A stretch of 64,000 nucleotides of DNA from an uncultured bacterium (GCA_903832635.1 CAILCF010000002.1:71665-135664), one strand, 5' to 3'; positions 32,086 to 42,623 are shown, numbered from the stretch's first letter. Numbers and translations: made by a program. Notes: generated by a model not told the origin, from the sequence alone.

Positions 32086-34191
32086 ATGGACTTACTTGAT
32101 GGGCTGAATCCGGCGCAAGTTAAAGCGGTGCAGATAACATCTGGACCGCTACTTATTCTGGCCGGTGCTGGTAGTGGCAAGACTAAAACGCTAACCCATA
32201 GGATTGCGTATCTGATAGCTAACGAAAAAGTTTCTCCGAACGAAATTTTAGCTGTGACCTTTACCAACAAGGCTGCCAAGGAAATGCGCGAAAGGTTGGG
32301 GATTTTATTGGGACAAAACAGTGCAAACAGAGGATTTATGCCTTGGATGGGTACATTCCATGGGATTTGTGTCAGGATGTTGCGAATTGATGGTGAAAAT
32401 ACCGGTGTATCCAAGACTTTTGTGATTTATGACGAAGACGACAGACGTGGTTTAATCAAACAAGTAATGAAACGTCTGTCAATCAGTGACAACGAAATTA
32501 AGTCGCGTTCAGCCAGTACCGCTATATCTACTGCTAAAAACGAAATGATTGACCCCGAACAATATTTGGCGGCAGCAAACGTTCCATATCAAAAAAATAT
32601 CGCAAAAATTTATAAAAAATACGAAGAATTGCGAAAAGACGCCTGTGCACTGGACTTTGACGATTTATTGCTAGAAGTAGTGCATTTACTGAGCAAGGCT
32701 CCGGATATACGCAAAAAATGGCAAGACAGATTCAAACATATCCTGATTGACGAATACCAAGACACCAATGCGGCTCAATACAACATCATCAAACTATTAG
32801 TTAACGAGAAGCGAAATATTTGTGTGGTAGGGGACGACTGGCAGTCGATTTACAGCTGGCGAGGTGCTGATTTTACTAATATTTTGAATTTTGAACGTGA
32901 CTTTAAGGGGACGGCGGTGATAAAACTGGAACAGAATTATCGAAGTACCGGAAATATACTGGATGCTGCCAGTAACGTTATAGCCAAAAACGTCAAACGG
33001 ACCGACAAAAAACTTTGGACCAAAGCTGGTCCTGGCGCTCCTGTCCAAGTACATGAAGTTTTCGACGAAGCCGAAGAGGCGAATTTGGTGGCTGAAAGAA
33101 TCTCATCGCACGTCACGATTGGCGCTCGAAAATACGACGATTTTGCGGTTTTATACCGTACCAACGCCCAAAGCTACACACTGGAACGGGCTTTTTTACG
33201 CTTTCGAGTCCCCTATCAAATTATTGGCGGCGTTAGGTTTTATGACCGTAAAGAAATCAAAGACGTTGTCGCGTATTTGCGACTAATATATCAGCCCCAA
33301 GATAGGATGAGTTTCAGTCGGATTGCAAATGTTCCGGTTCGTAGTGTTGGCGCGATGAGTTTGGAAAAGTTTTTGCAGTGGCAGTCCGAAGGTGATATGG
33401 ATATTATTACTGCACTAGAAAATGTTAATCAGACCAGTACTATTACCGCCAAAGCCAAATCGTCCTTATTAACCTTGGGACAAAAACTTAGGCAGCTTCA
33501 GGCGGATTTGGACACAGCAACACCAAATGAGCTGATTGAACGAATGCTTGGACTAGTGGGATATCGTGACTATATAGCCGATGGTAGTCCAGCCGCCGAA
33601 GAACGCGAAGCTAATATTGGCGCGCTTTTATCTGACGCCCAAAGCTTTGTTACTTTATCTGATTTTTTGGAAGAAGTGGCGTTAATGAGTAGTGCAGACA
33701 CCGAAAGTAAGGGTCAAAAAGTTACCCTAATGACTCTTCATGCCGCCAAAGGCCTGGAATTTCCAGTCGTTTTTATTGTTGGAATGGAAGAGGGAATTTT
33801 GCCACATGCCAGAGTATACGAAGCCGGCCCGGACGAATTAGAGGAAGAACGCCGGTTGGCATACGTCGGTATGACCCGGGCTCGCGAAGAATTACACTTA
33901 ACCTATGCCGGTAGCCGTATGCAATTTGGCCAACGCGGGTATAATCCAATGTCACGCTTTATTTCCGATATGGGCGACCAAGTGGCACTTTCAGCTCCGG
34001 TAGCTCCAAAATTTGTTGCCGAGCAGGAGTTTTACAGTGACGAGATATTTACGGTTGGTGAAAGCGTTCGCTCGGCGACTTTTGGCTGTGGTCAAATAAC
34101 AGAGATTGATGGCTTGGCGCTAACAATCAAATTTGACGATGGCCGAACAAAAAAACTGAATACTGAATACGCTAGGCTGGAAAAAATTTAG
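32086..34191 (+). CDS. pcrA: UvrD/PcrA-type superfamily 1 DNA helicase
   Basis: A 701-aa 3'-5' helicase. Walker A is AGAGSGKTKTLTHRIA, motif Ia VTFTNKAAKEM, Walker B LIDEYQDTN, motif III GDDWQSIYSWRGA, motif IV QNYRSTGNI, motif V TLHAAKGLEFPVVF and motif VI EERRLAYVGMTRA. It unwinds nicked or damaged DNA in repair and replication restart. The C-terminal segment (FGCGQITEIDGLALTIKFDDGRTKKL) is the Tudor-like end typical of PcrA. TATAAT ends nine nt before the ATG. The end of the gene overlaps a repeat copied at 37170. Confidence 0.93.
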   Translation: MDLLDGLNPAQVKAVQITSGPLLILAGAGSGKTKTLTHRIAYLIANEKVSPNEILAVTFTNKAAKEMRERLGILLGQNSANRGFMPWMGTFHGICVRMLRIDGENTGVSKTFVIYDEDDRRGLIKQVMKRLSISDNEIKSRSASTAISTAKNEMIDPEQYLAAANVPYQKNIAKIYKKYEELRKDACALDFDDLLLEVVHLLSKAPDIRKKWQDRFKHILIDEYQDTNAAQYNIIKLLVNEKRNICVVGDDWQSIYSWRGADFTNILNFERDFKGTAVIKLEQNYRSTGNILDAASNVIAKNVKRTDKKLWTKAGPGAPVQVHEVFDEAEEANLVAERISSHVTIGARKYDDFAVLYRTNAQSYTLERAFLRFRVPYQIIGGVRFYDRKEIKDVVAYLRLIYQPQDRMSFSRIANVPVRSVGAMSLEKFLQWQSEGDMDIITALENVNQTSTITAKAKSSLLTLGQKLRQLQADLDTATPNELIERMLGLVGYRDYIADGSPAAEEREANIGALLSDAQSFVTLSDFLEEVALMSSADTESKGQKVTLMTLHAAKGLEFPVVFIVGMEEGILPHARVYEAGPDELEEERRLAYVGMTRAREELHLTYAGSRMQFGQRGYNPMSRFISDMGDQVALSAPVAPKFVAEQEFYSDEIFTVGESVRSATFGCGQITEIDGLALTIKFDDGRTKKLNTEYARLEKI

Positions 34192-34243
34192 ATTTTACAT
34201 ATTATAAAATAAAAGTCTCGTTTAGAAGGTCCGTCCTTCTAAA
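34179..34243 (+). repeat. 65-nt dispersed repeat with TCCGT terminator hairpin, copy A
   Basis: It begins in the last pcrA codons, continues through TTACATATTATAAAATAAAA, and ends with hairpin TTTAGAAGG-TCCGT-CCTTCTAAA (34221-34243). It matches 37170-37234 with only one or a few differences. It probably terminates pcrA transcription. Confidence 0.75.
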
Positions 34244-34375
34244 TTCTTCTAAATTTATTAGCTAGCAATTTAATATAAGATGTATATATTACATCGTATA
34301 TTACTTGCATATATATATATATGAAATATAATAAAGCTTATATTAACTTAAATATAAAAATAGAGGGAAAATATT

Positions 34376-35578
34376 ATGGGAATATCAAAAAATCTTAAGA
34401 CAAGGTTGGTGACTTTAGTAACTTTGGCAGCTGTTGGGTCTATGTTGGCAACTGCTAGCCTGACTACACTAGTACACGCAGCTCCCCCAGTTGATAATTG
34501 GTTAGGGACAGACTGTAATGCTGCAGTCACACCTGATTGTTCATGGAGTAATATAAACAACTGGGATAATGGCGTTCCGATAAATGGTATGAATCTTGTT
34601 TTTGACCAAAACAATATGCAGGGTTTACTACCTACCTCATTTCCTACGAATGATATGACAGGTTTATCGGTCGCAACAATAACAATGCGTAGTGACAAGA
34701 CTAATTTAGCTACTCCATTGGAAATTCAAGGTAACTCGATTACTGTAACAGGTAATAGCAATATAGTTATCGATGTAACTGCGGATGTACCAGCTTATAT
34801 ATATTTGAACAATATAACATTAGGCGCTGACTCGATAGTATCCAATACAAGCGCGGCCTTATTAATCGGCTTACCAATCGGAAAAGGTGGTGGCTCTACG
34901 TTAACGCTTAATGGTCATAGTTTAAACTTTAATGTAACAAATGATGTTCATATTGATTCAGTTATCCAAGGGGTTGGCTTTGTCACATACAACGGATCTG
35001 GTGTTACTTTTACTATAGCTGCAACCAATACATATTCCGGCTCAACTAAGATTAATGGTGGAACAACTGTCACTGGTGGCATCAGTACCTTCGGGACGTC
35101 AGTAGTGGAAATTGCTGGCGGTGGCCATGTAATATTTGACAAATTAGTAGATGGCGCAATTATTGCCAATGCTATCAACGTTGAGAATGGAGTATCAACA
35201 AGCGCATCGTTAACTTTTGGTGCAAGTAGTTCTGGGACCGTTGCGGCACACAACATTACACTTTTAGGCACGACTCGATTTAATAATACTGGTGTAAATG
35301 GGAGTGGAAGTGGTCTAACGGTTGATATAAATGGCATAGTTGCTAATGGTAATTGTCTTGTGTACGCTAGCAATGATTCAGTCGTTACGAACGGGAGTCC
35401 CACATGGTATTTCATAAACGGACCAGGATCAGCGAACTGTTCTACCAAAAGTGTCACAGCACCAAACACAGCGATTCAACAGTTTGTTTTTGCTAACCCA
35501 ATTATCATAGCTGGTCTAGGCATACTTACAGCAGGAATAATTGTTTTTGCAAGTCGTCGTCAACTAAGTAAAAAATAA
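34376..35578 (+). CDS. Secreted surface protein, probably beta-helical, with C-terminal anchor
   Basis: 400 residues with an N-terminal signal segment (VTLVTLAAVGSMLATASLTTLVHA, cut near AHA-AP). The body is rich in Gly, Thr, Asn and Ser with repeated short strands (GGTTVTGGISTFGTSVVEIAGGG), like autotransporter/pectate-lyase beta-helices. It ends in APNTAIQQF, a hydrophobic helix and SRRQLSKK. The ending has the layout of a sorting signal, but APNTA is not LPxTG, so sortase processing is uncertain. The sortase gene follows on the same strand. AGAGGGA serves as ribosome site. A surface or adhesion role is inferred. Confidence 0.75.
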   Translation: MGISKNLKTRLVTLVTLAAVGSMLATASLTTLVHAAPPVDNWLGTDCNAAVTPDCSWSNINNWDNGVPINGMNLVFDQNNMQGLLPTSFPTNDMTGLSVATITMRSDKTNLATPLEIQGNSITVTGNSNIVIDVTADVPAYIYLNNITLGADSIVSNTSAALLIGLPIGKGGGSTLTLNGHSLNFNVTNDVHIDSVIQGVGFVTYNGSGVTFTIAATNTYSGSTKINGGTTVTGGISTFGTSVVEIAGGGHVIFDKLVDGAIIANAINVENGVSTSASLTFGASSSGTVAAHNITLLGTTRFNNTGVNGSGSGLTVDINGIVANGNCLVYASNDSVVTNGSPTWYFINGPGSANCSTKSVTAPNTAIQQFVFANPIIIAGLGILTAGIIVFASRRQLSKK

Positions 35579-35687
35579 TAGTACTCTAAAAAATCAAAGA
35601 TTGACAGGCAGACAAACAATTGCGTCTGTCTGTCAATCTGACTATCGGCCGGGTATACAAACAATAAACAAACAATAAACAAAAAAC

Positions 35688-36704
35688 ATGGATAGAAATT
35701 ATTATCACCAACGCATACGAGGGCAAATACGTCCGCTTCCAAGATTGGCCAACAAAAAATTGCCGGTTGAACGGAAGGATTATACGACACCTGCGGTGGT
35801 TAAGGAAAATTTAACAAAATACTCGACAGTTACGCCAGTTTTTGTATCATCAATCCCAACCCCAAAACCTAGCATACGCCATCATAAATTTTCTGCAAAA
35901 AGCAAAATCAAAACACGAAACCTGAAAAAAAATCTAGCTGATACGACCAATAAATCGATGTTGCTTTCAAAGGCTATTCAAGCTAATGCAAGACGCGAAA
36001 AAAGGCACCAGACTAATAAATTGATTGCGCGTCGATTGTCATTGGGAATTTTTTTAATGATATTGCTTGGTTCTACTGGCTACGTCAGTATTAATGTTTG
36101 GCAGACTAATACTCAAGCTGAACAGGTACTGGCGACATCCAAACCTAGCACACCTAAAAAAATTGATAAATCAACCAGTACGCAGACATTAGCTAAAGGT
36201 ATAGACATCACAAAACCTTCCGCAAGTAGCCTAACAAGTTATAAAGTAGCTCCTGATTTTCCTAGATCGATTTATATTAAAAATATTTCCGTTTCAGCTC
36301 GTGTTATGCCGATGGGAGTAAATAGCGACAGAAGTATGCAATCGCCAAGTAATGCCTTTGATGCAGGTTGGTATACTGCCAGTGCCAAACCTGGTCAAGC
36401 CGGTGCCATGCTTGTGGACGGTCATGCTTCGCAGACCGGCACTCACTATGGCTTATTCGGTTATATTACGAAACTCAAGAATGGCGACCAGATTACCATA
36501 GAGAGGGGTGATGGTGTACGTTTTAATTATGTAGTAGCCCATACGGAAGTTACTCCTTTGGCTAATGTTGATATGAATAAGCTATTAGTACCATATGGCG
36601 GTGCAAAGCAGGGGATTAATTTGATAGCTTGTACGGGGAAATGGACGAGTGACAAAAGCACGCTTGATCAAAGAGTGCTTGTTTTTGCCACTTTGAAAGG
36701 GTAA
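35688..36704 (+). CDS. Sortase (class E/F-like)
   Basis: 338 residues. A long basic cytoplasmic N-terminus (about 1-120, many Lys/Arg) and one membrane helix (LGIFLMILLGSTGYVSINVW) precede the sortase beta-barrel outside. The catalytic triad is visible: His246 in VDGHASQTG, Cys315 in LIACTGKW and Arg329 in DQRVLVF. It should cleave sorting signals such as the LPTTG protein at 15762 and join them to the cell wall, or build pilus-like polymers. It lies between a possible substrate gene and a small membrane protein whose helix resembles its own. Confidence 0.88.
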   Translation: MDRNYYHQRIRGQIRPLPRLANKKLPVERKDYTTPAVVKENLTKYSTVTPVFVSSIPTPKPSIRHHKFSAKSKIKTRNLKKNLADTTNKSMLLSKAIQANARREKRHQTNKLIARRLSLGIFLMILLGSTGYVSINVWQTNTQAEQVLATSKPSTPKKIDKSTSTQTLAKGIDITKPSASSLTSYKVAPDFPRSIYIKNISVSARVMPMGVNSDRSMQSPSNAFDAGWYTASAKPGQAGAMLVDGHASQTGTHYGLFGYITKLKNGDQITIERGDGVRFNYVVAHTEVTPLANVDMNKLLVPYGGAKQGINLIACTGKWTSDKSTLDQRVLVFATLKG

Positions 36705-36706
36705 TC

Positions 36707-37132
36707 ATGATAAGAGAGATCCTGATTCAAAAACGAACCCTAGGTCAAGTTAATACGATATATCGAGCAAGAATGACCGAAAGAGTAGTTATTAATAATC
36801 GTTTAGCTAGTCAAACCCCAGCTCGTCCGACGGGTGCGATTTTATCAGTTGAAACAAGAATGTCAGTCGAAGAAATGGCACTTGAAATGGAAAGGTTAAC
36901 AGTAAAATGGCTAGCATATCCTAAGTTCAACAGCTCAGTCCCAGCAATATCAGTTAAAAATGACAAGCAACCAGCAAATGATAGTAAACAATTCATTAAT
37001 ACGATATCTATAAAACGAACAATTTTCTTTATTTTGACAGCTATAATGATATTAACTACAGGCTATGTAACTTATTCGGCCTGGGTGACAAACAATCAGC
37101 TCAAGGTCCAAATTCAAAATCAAGAGAAATAA
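36707..37132 (+). CDS. Membrane protein of the sortase locus
   Basis: 141 residues with a charged N-terminal cytoplasmic region and one membrane helix (TIFFILTAIMILTTGYVTYSAWVTNNQ) near the end. The helix and its border (TGYV...W.TN.Q) closely resemble the anchor of the sortase just upstream. The gene may be a truncated paralogue or an interaction partner in the membrane. It starts two nt after the sortase stop, with AAAGG as ribosome site. Confidence 0.65.
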   Translation: MIREILIQKRTLGQVNTIYRARMTERVVINNRLASQTPARPTGAILSVETRMSVEEMALEMERLTVKWLAYPKFNSSVPAISVKNDKQPANDSKQFINTISIKRTIFFILTAIMILTTGYVTYSAWVTNNQLKVQIQNQEK

Positions 37133-37169
37133 TAAGAACTCTTAAGTTAAAAACCAATATATGCTGAAC

Positions 37170-37234
37170 ACGCCCGACTAGAAAAAATCTAGATTTTACA
37201 TATTATAAAATAAAAGTCTCGTTTAGAAGGTCCG
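37170..37234 (+). repeat. 65-nt dispersed repeat with TCCGT terminator hairpin, copy B
   Basis: Nearly identical to 34179-34243, including a sequence that corresponds to the last pcrA codons there. The hairpin TTTAGAAGG-TCCGT-CCTTCTAAA is at 37212-37234. It ends the sortase-locus transcript. Confidence 0.75.
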
Positions 37235-37308
37235 TCCTTCTAAAAGTTAGTTGTTGGGGTTGATTTTTGGTATAATTAACTTATACCGATAAGGTATATT
37301 AAGAATTT

Positions 37309-38457
37309 ATGAATATTCTGAAACGAAAGTCTGTAACACTTATCGCCGCGCTGGTAACTGCGCTTATTTTTTTGGTGTTTGCCACAGTTTTCACTATTTC
37401 CAGTACGACTCACGCCCAAGATGCCGGTGGCATGCAAAATGCTCATCTGATTACAATTCACGATCGCGGGAATACTAAAGTAATTTTGACAAAAGCATCG
37501 ACAATCGGTAATGCGATAATGGATGCCGGTATACCAATTGACAAAAAAGATTTGGTTGAACCGGATATTAATCAAAAACTCATCGCAACGCATTATCAGG
37601 TTAATATTTATCGTGCCAGACCAGTATTGGTAATTGACGGAAATATCCGACAAAAAATTATTACTCCTTACCAAACTCCGCTTCAGATAGCCGCAAGTGC
37701 CGGGATTGTGGTTTACCCCGAAGACATTACGACTATAGACCAGGTTGACGAATTGACAGATGGAGCCGGTTTAAAAATGACAATCAAACGGGCGACTCCT
37801 TTAGAATTCACCCTTTACGGCAAGACTTCAACGGTTCGGACTCAAGCCAATACGGTAAGAGGAATGTTGTCTGAAAAAGGCATAAAAATGACAAAAGATG
37901 ACCGTGTATCACCGGATATTAGTACAACGATTACTCCCGAACTTGCAGTAAAAGTATGGCGTGAAGGCAAGCAGACGATTACAGCCGAAGAGCCGGTTGA
38001 TTTCGAGATACAAAAAATCCAAGATGCCGATCAGACGGTTGGATATCTGAATATAACTACTCCGGGTGTTAAAGGATTGCGTAACGCGACGTATGAAATT
38101 ATTGTTGCTGATGGCCAAGAAGTATCCCGAAAAGAGATTGCTAGTTTGGTTACTAAACAACCAGTAAAACAGATTGAAATTGTTGGGGCAAAACCTACTT
38201 TCGGCGGTGATTTTGGAGCTGCGTTGGCGAAACTTAGGGCGTGTGAATCGGGAGGCAACTATGCTAACAAGAATAATCCAACCTATCGAGGCGCATACCA
38301 ATACAGCTACAGTACCTGGGCTAATAAATATGGAATTTATGACCCGGCCAATGCTACGCCGGCTCAACAGGACCAAGCGGCACGCGAAACCTATGTTCGT
38401 CGTGGATGGCAACCATGGCCAAATTGTGGCGCAGGTTTACCGGATATTTATCGCTAA
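37309..38457 (+). CDS. Resuscitation-promoting-factor-like lysozyme (RpfB type)
   Basis: 382 residues with a signal/anchor segment (VTLIAALVTALIFLVFATVF). DUF348 ubiquitin-like repeats (from about residue 45, for example TKASTIGNAIMDAGI and TQANTVRGMLSEKGI) and a G5-like segment (EEPVDFEIQKIQD to KEIASLVTKQPVKQ) follow. The C-terminal Rpf/lysozyme domain is about 310-382, with catalytic Glu in RACESGGNY and the typical ending GWQPWPNCG. It cuts peptidoglycan glycan strands, in growth or against a host wall. Its stop overlaps the ksgA ATG (TAATG), so the two are coupled, as rpfB and ksgA are in Actinobacteria. Confidence 0.92.
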   Translation: MNILKRKSVTLIAALVTALIFLVFATVFTISSTTHAQDAGGMQNAHLITIHDRGNTKVILTKASTIGNAIMDAGIPIDKKDLVEPDINQKLIATHYQVNIYRARPVLVIDGNIRQKIITPYQTPLQIAASAGIVVYPEDITTIDQVDELTDGAGLKMTIKRATPLEFTLYGKTSTVRTQANTVRGMLSEKGIKMTKDDRVSPDISTTITPELAVKVWREGKQTITAEEPVDFEIQKIQDADQTVGYLNITTPGVKGLRNATYEIIVADGQEVSRKEIASLVTKQPVKQIEIVGAKPTFGGDFGAALAKLRACESGGNYANKNNPTYRGAYQYSYSTWANKYGIYDPANATPAQQDQAARETYVRRGWQPWPNCGAGLPDIYR

Positions 38458-39233
38458 TGTCAGCTCAAAATAAATCTTTGGGACAAAATTGGCTTCGTGA
38501 CCGCGAAACTCTGGCTAATATTGCCGATTGTGCCGAAATAATAGACACAGATACGGTACTTGAAATTGGTCCGGGGCTGGGTACATTAACCAGTGAACTA
38601 TTGAAAAACGCCAGGGAAGTGATTGCGGTTGAATTTGACAAGGAACTAGCACGTAAATTACCAGCCCAATTCCCCGGCAAAAATTTAAAAGTTATTTCTA
38701 GTGATATCTTGAAATTTGATTTGTCCGATTTGCCAACCGACTATAAAGTTGTGGGCAATATCCCCTATTACATCACGAACAAAATTGTACAAATATTATT
38801 AACAGCCCGAAATAAACCTACAATAACTGTTTTACTGGTTCAAAAAGAGGTGGCACAGCGTTTGGCAGCTAAACCTGGGAAAATGAGCATTTTGTCAGTC
38901 AGTGCTCAGATTTTTGCTGAGGTGAGTTTAGGAGATGTAGTACCGGCGAAACTCTTTTCACCGGTTCCAAAAGTTGATAGCCAGATAGTTATCTTGAAAA
39001 CACGACAACATTCCTTAATTACTGACTCCAAAGAAGCTGATTTTTTTAAGGTTGTCAAAGCCGGCTTTTCGTCAAAGCGTAAAAAATTACGAAGTAGCCT
39101 GGCTGGTGGATTAAAGCTTCCCAAAGACGAAATCGAAATAATTCTGAGGAAATCTGGTATTGACCCCAACTCTCGTGCTGAAGCGTTAAGTCTGGAAGAC
39201 TGGACTCGGTTGGCAAATATTGTTGCCCCATAG
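38457..39233 (+). CDS. ksgA: 16S rRNA dimethyladenosine transferase
   Basis: 258 residues from the ATG that overlaps the rpf-like stop; an earlier frame opening at 38406 would lie inside that gene. It has QNWLRDRETL, the SAM-binding VLEIGPGLGTLT, VISSDILKF and the catalytic VGNIPYYIT (N-I-P-Y). A C-terminal helical domain (FSSKRKKLRSSL) follows. It dimethylates two adjacent adenines near the 3' end of 16S rRNA during 30S maturation. Confidence 0.95.
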   Translation: MSAQNKSLGQNWLRDRETLANIADCAEIIDTDTVLEIGPGLGTLTSELLKNAREVIAVEFDKELARKLPAQFPGKNLKVISSDILKFDLSDLPTDYKVVGNIPYYITNKIVQILLTARNKPTITVLLVQKEVAQRLAAKPGKMSILSVSAQIFAEVSLGDVVPAKLFSPVPKVDSQIVILKTRQHSLITDSKEADFFKVVKAGFSSKRKKLRSSLAGGLKLPKDEIEIILRKSGIDPNSRAEALSLEDWTRLANIVAP

Positions 39234-39254
39234 CGCTAATGCTATACTAACCAC

Positions 39255-40304
39255 ATGCCAAAACGTAATACAAACTCCGGTTTTACTATCGTTGAGTTTT
39301 TAGTAGTTCTTGTAGCTATCGCAATTATTGCTGCTATAACTTTGGTTGGATATAACCTTATCTTGCAAAATGCCATTGCGACTTCATTACAAACCAATTT
39401 AAAAAATGCTGCCAAGCAATTGGTGGTTGACGGAGTTCGCAGTACCACAGGTGTTTTCCCGGCAACACTTGCGGTTGCAAACAATGGTTCAGGGATTAAT
39501 TTTCCTTCAACCACAACTACAACATATAAAGTTGATAATACCGACACTCCAAAAACATTCTGTCTGACAGCAACCCAAAATAGCCAAACATACTTTATTA
39601 CTCAGGAAGCCACACCGTTACCTGGCCCTTGTCCGGCTTTATATCTTGACCCAGGACTACAGTCGTCATACTCGGGTACAGGTACAGTTCTGACTGATTT
39701 GAGTGGCAACGGGAATAATGGAGTTATATCTGGAGGTGTTAGCTACAGCAACTCTTATGGTGGGGTCCTAGTTTTTGATGGAGCTAGTGGTACCGTAACT
39801 ATTACTGACCCAGTAAGCGGTATACTCGATTTCGGGAATAATAACTTTACGATAAGTGTCTGGGTAAAATTCCCATTGGCCGGTTCATCTACATGGGATG
39901 GGATAATTAGCAAAGGTTATACATCAAGCGCACCAGCAAACACCTGGGGTATCGTAACCGGTAACCCTGTAACAGGGTTGTATTATGAAGATTCCGTTAA
40001 TGCTGGAGGTTCCTTTAACGCTAACTACTCTTTTTCTAGCGTTCCAGTTTCTAATTTACATAACGTTGCAGTTACTAGATCTGGCGGTACGGCTTATAAA
40101 TTCTATCTTGACGGAGTACAAAACGGTTTACTAACCTCTGGTCAAACCGCTAACTTATCAAACGCCAATGATGTACTAATCGGAGTAGCCGGTGGTAGAT
40201 TCCTTAACTCTTCAATCGGAGAGATTCGTATTTATAACCAGGCTTTAACCGCCAATGACATAAGAAATAATTTTAATGCTCTTCGTGTTCGTTGTGGACT
40301 CTAG
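39255..40304 (+). CDS. Type IV pilin-like protein with LamG/concanavalin-type domain
   Basis: 349 residues. The prepilin signal SGFTIVEFLVVLVAIAIIAAI appears right at the N-terminus, to be cut after Gly, with the conserved Glu at +5. After a short pilin linker comes a Laminin-G-3-like jelly roll (LDLSGNGNNGVISGG, VLVFDGASGTVTI, FTISVWVKFP, HNVAVTRSGGTAYKFYLDG, GEIRIYNQALTANDI), a sugar- or protein-binding fold. The promoter (TGCTATACT, -10 at 39243-39248) shares CTAATGCTATACTAACCAC with the DGR target gene. The ATG is six nt after the -10, so it is leaderless. Confidence 0.88.
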   Translation: MPKRNTNSGFTIVEFLVVLVAIAIIAAITLVGYNLILQNAIATSLQTNLKNAAKQLVVDGVRSTTGVFPATLAVANNGSGINFPSTTTTTYKVDNTDTPKTFCLTATQNSQTYFITQEATPLPGPCPALYLDPGLQSSYSGTGTVLTDLSGNGNNGVISGGVSYSNSYGGVLVFDGASGTVTITDPVSGILDFGNNNFTISVWVKFPLAGSSTWDGIISKGYTSSAPANTWGIVTGNPVTGLYYEDSVNAGGSFNANYSFSSVPVSNLHNVAVTRSGGTAYKFYLDGVQNGLLTSGQTANLSNANDVLIGVAGGRFLNSSIGEIRIYNQALTANDIRNNFNALRVRCGL

Positions 40305-40358
40305 ATAAAAATAGGTATGAACAGACTATTGTTCTATCTGTTACAATAATACTAAGTT

Positions 40359-41843
40359 ATGGAAAAAAAATTATACATCACTACCGCAATTCCTTATGTG
40401 AATGCACCGCCCCATATCGGTAACGCAATCGACTATTTATTAGCTGATATTTGGACACGTTATCAAAAACAAAATGGCCATGAAGTCCGTTATCAGGTTG
40501 GTACCGATGAACATGGCAACAAGATTGCCGCCAAGGCTGCCGAGGCCGGAATCGATCCGAAAACTTATGTCGATAAAATGTACATTAATTTCGAAGCACT
40601 GATGAAAAAAGTCGGTGCCAGCTATACTGATTTTATTCGTACAACCGATCCAAGACACGAAGCAGCTGTCCAAATTATTTGGCAAAAATTGCAACAATAC
40701 ATCTATAAAGGCACTTATGAAGGTTGGTATTGTGTTGGCTGTGAGTCTTTTGTTTCCGATAAAGAAGCCACCGAAAATGGTGGAGTCTGTCCTGACCATA
40801 ACCAACCATATGTTCGCCTAAGTGAAGAAAACTATTATTTCAAAGCCAGTGCTTTTTCCGATGCGGTCCGTGAGGCAATTACAGCAGGGGATATGCAAAT
40901 TATTCCAGAATTTCGTAAAAAAGAGTTTTTGGAACTTATGAAAAACGGCCTGCAGGACGTAAGTATTTCACGGCCCCGCAAAAACCTCAGCTGGGGTGTG
41001 CCTGTTCCAAATGATCCTAATAATATTATGTATGTTTGGATGGACGCGCTGTCGAATTATATTACAGTTTTGGGATATCCGGATAATCCGGTCTGGCAAG
41101 AGTATTGGCCGGCCGATGTCGAAGTTTTGGGCAAAGACATTATGCGTTTTCACGCTGGACTGTGGCCGGCAATGTTGCTGGGGTTGGGACTGTCTTTGCC
41201 GAAAAAACTGTTAGTCCACGGATTTGTTAATGTAAGTGGTGCCAAGATGAGTAAAAGCGTCGGCAATATAGTCGACCCTAACCAGATTATTGATGAGTAT
41301 GGTGTTGATGCCTTTCGATATTTCTTTTCACGTCACATACCGACATTAGACGATGGCGATTTTACTTGGGACAAATTCGAAAACGCCTACAACACGGAAC
41401 TGGCTAATGACTTAGGAAATCTAGTTTCACGTATTGCCAGCATGGTGACGCGATATCAAGCTGGAGTTATTGGTGTTGTTAATCATGGTGAGCATGATAT
41501 GAGCGTTTATCACGAAACAATGGACAGTCTGGAGTTTAACAAAGCTATGGATGAAGTATGGGCAATGGTTCGCAGTTTGAATCAATATATTGAAAACGTA
41601 AAACCATGGGAAATTGCCAAAAAAATAGATAAAGACACCGAAGCCGCAACACACTTATCAGAAGTATTAACCTACGCTGTCGGTTCGGTTCTTCAAATTG
41701 CCGATTTATTGGTCCCATTTTTGCCATCAACTGCCGAAAAAATTCAGAAAGTTTTTGAAAGTGGTACAATCGTCGCTCTGGAAGGTGTATTATTCCCGAA
41801 AATTTATATTCATACTGAAAACCCAGCAACTCCTAAAAAATAA
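40359..41843 (+). CDS. metG: Methionyl-tRNA synthetase
   Basis: 494 residues, class I synthetase. HIGH-like motif is [16 protein letters not shown], the KMSKS motif [10 protein letters not shown], and the zinc/insert region CVGCESF...CPDH. It charges tRNA-Met. There is no C-terminal tRNA-binding (EMAPII-like) extension, so it is at the short end of the family. TACAAT (40342-40347) lies 11 nt before the ATG. It is followed three nt after the stop by tatD, a common metG-tatD pairing. Confidence 0.95.
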   Translation: MEKKLYITTAIPYVNAPPHIGNAIDYLLADIWTRYQKQNGHEVRYQVGTDEHGNKIAAKAAEAGIDPKTYVDKMYINFEALMKKVGASYTDFIRTTDPRHEAAVQIIWQKLQQYIYKGTYEGWYCVGCESFVSDKEATENGGVCPDHNQPYVRLSEENYYFKASAFSDAVREAITAGDMQIIPEFRKKEFLELMKNGLQDVSISRPRKNLSWGVPVPNDPNNIMYVWMDALSNYITVLGYPDNPVWQEYWPADVEVLGKDIMRFHAGLWPAMLLGLGLSLPKKLLVHGFVNVSGAKMSKSVGNIVDPNQIIDEYGVDAFRYFFSRHIPTLDDGDFTWDKFENAYNTELANDLGNLVSRIASMVTRYQAGVIGVVNHGEHDMSVYHETMDSLEFNKAMDEVWAMVRSLNQYIENVKPWEIAKKIDKDTEAATHLSEVLTYAVGSVLQIADLLVPFLPSTAEKIQKVFESGTIVALEGVLFPKIYIHTENPATPKK

Positions 41844-41846
41844 ATT

Positions 41847-42623
41847 ATGCTAATCGATACACATTGCCATATTCACGAATCGGATTATCCGGTTGATATT
41901 GACGTTGTTATCGAACATGCGCAAAAAGCCATGGTTAAGAAAATTATATGCGTCGGAACGAACGTAGAGGATTCGTGCCTAGCATTAGAACTTGCCAAAA
42001 AACACGACGGTATTTTTGCTTCAATCGGCGTTCATCCGCATTATGCTAATAAAAGTCTGGATGAGTTTTTAGATTTCGCAAAAACAGTTGAATTTAATAA
42101 AAAAACTATTGCTATCGGCGAAATCGGTCTGGACTATCATTATCCCGACAGCCCTTCGCCAGAGGAACAGTTTTTACTTCTGAAACAACAAATTGAGCTG
42201 GCCCTAGAGCACAATTTGCCGATTATTTTCCATGTTCGCGAAGCCTACGATGATTTTTGGAAAGTTCTAGACAGCATTAAATCTGATAAACCAATTCGCG
42301 GGGTTTTGCATAGTTTTACAGATTCAATTGAAAATATGCAAGAAGGCATTAGACGCGGTTTTTATATCAGCATCAATGGTATAAGCACCTTTACCCACGA
42401 CAAATTGCAAAAACAAATGTACAACTCAATTCCGTTAGACAGATTGCTTCTTGAAACCGATGCCCCCTGGTTGACACCCTATCCTTTGCGCGGAAAAGTC
42501 AAAGTAAATGAACCGGCATTTGTAAAAGAAGTTGCAGAATATATTAGTAAATCTCGTGACGTTTCTTTCGAAGAAATTTCTAAGGCAACAACTGCAAATG
42601 CTCGTAATTTATTCAAACTATAA
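41847..42623 (+). CDS. tatD: TatD-family metal-dependent DNase
   Basis: 258 residues. The family's metal-binding signatures are present: IDTHCHIHE at the N-terminus, AIGEIGLDYHY, FHVREAYDDF and LLETDAPWLTPYP. TatD proteins hydrolyse DNA 3' ends and act in repair or DNA degradation. Joined to metG by three nt, so surely cotranscribed. Confidence 0.93.
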   Translation: MLIDTHCHIHESDYPVDIDVVIEHAQKAMVKKIICVGTNVEDSCLALELAKKHDGIFASIGVHPHYANKSLDEFLDFAKTVEFNKKTIAIGEIGLDYHYPDSPSPEEQFLLLKQQIELALEHNLPIIFHVREAYDDFWKVLDSIKSDKPIRGVLHSFTDSIENMQEGIRRGFYISINGISTFTHDKLQKQMYNSIPLDRLLLETDAPWLTPYPLRGKVKVNEPAFVKEVAEYISKSRDVSFEEISKATTANARNLFKL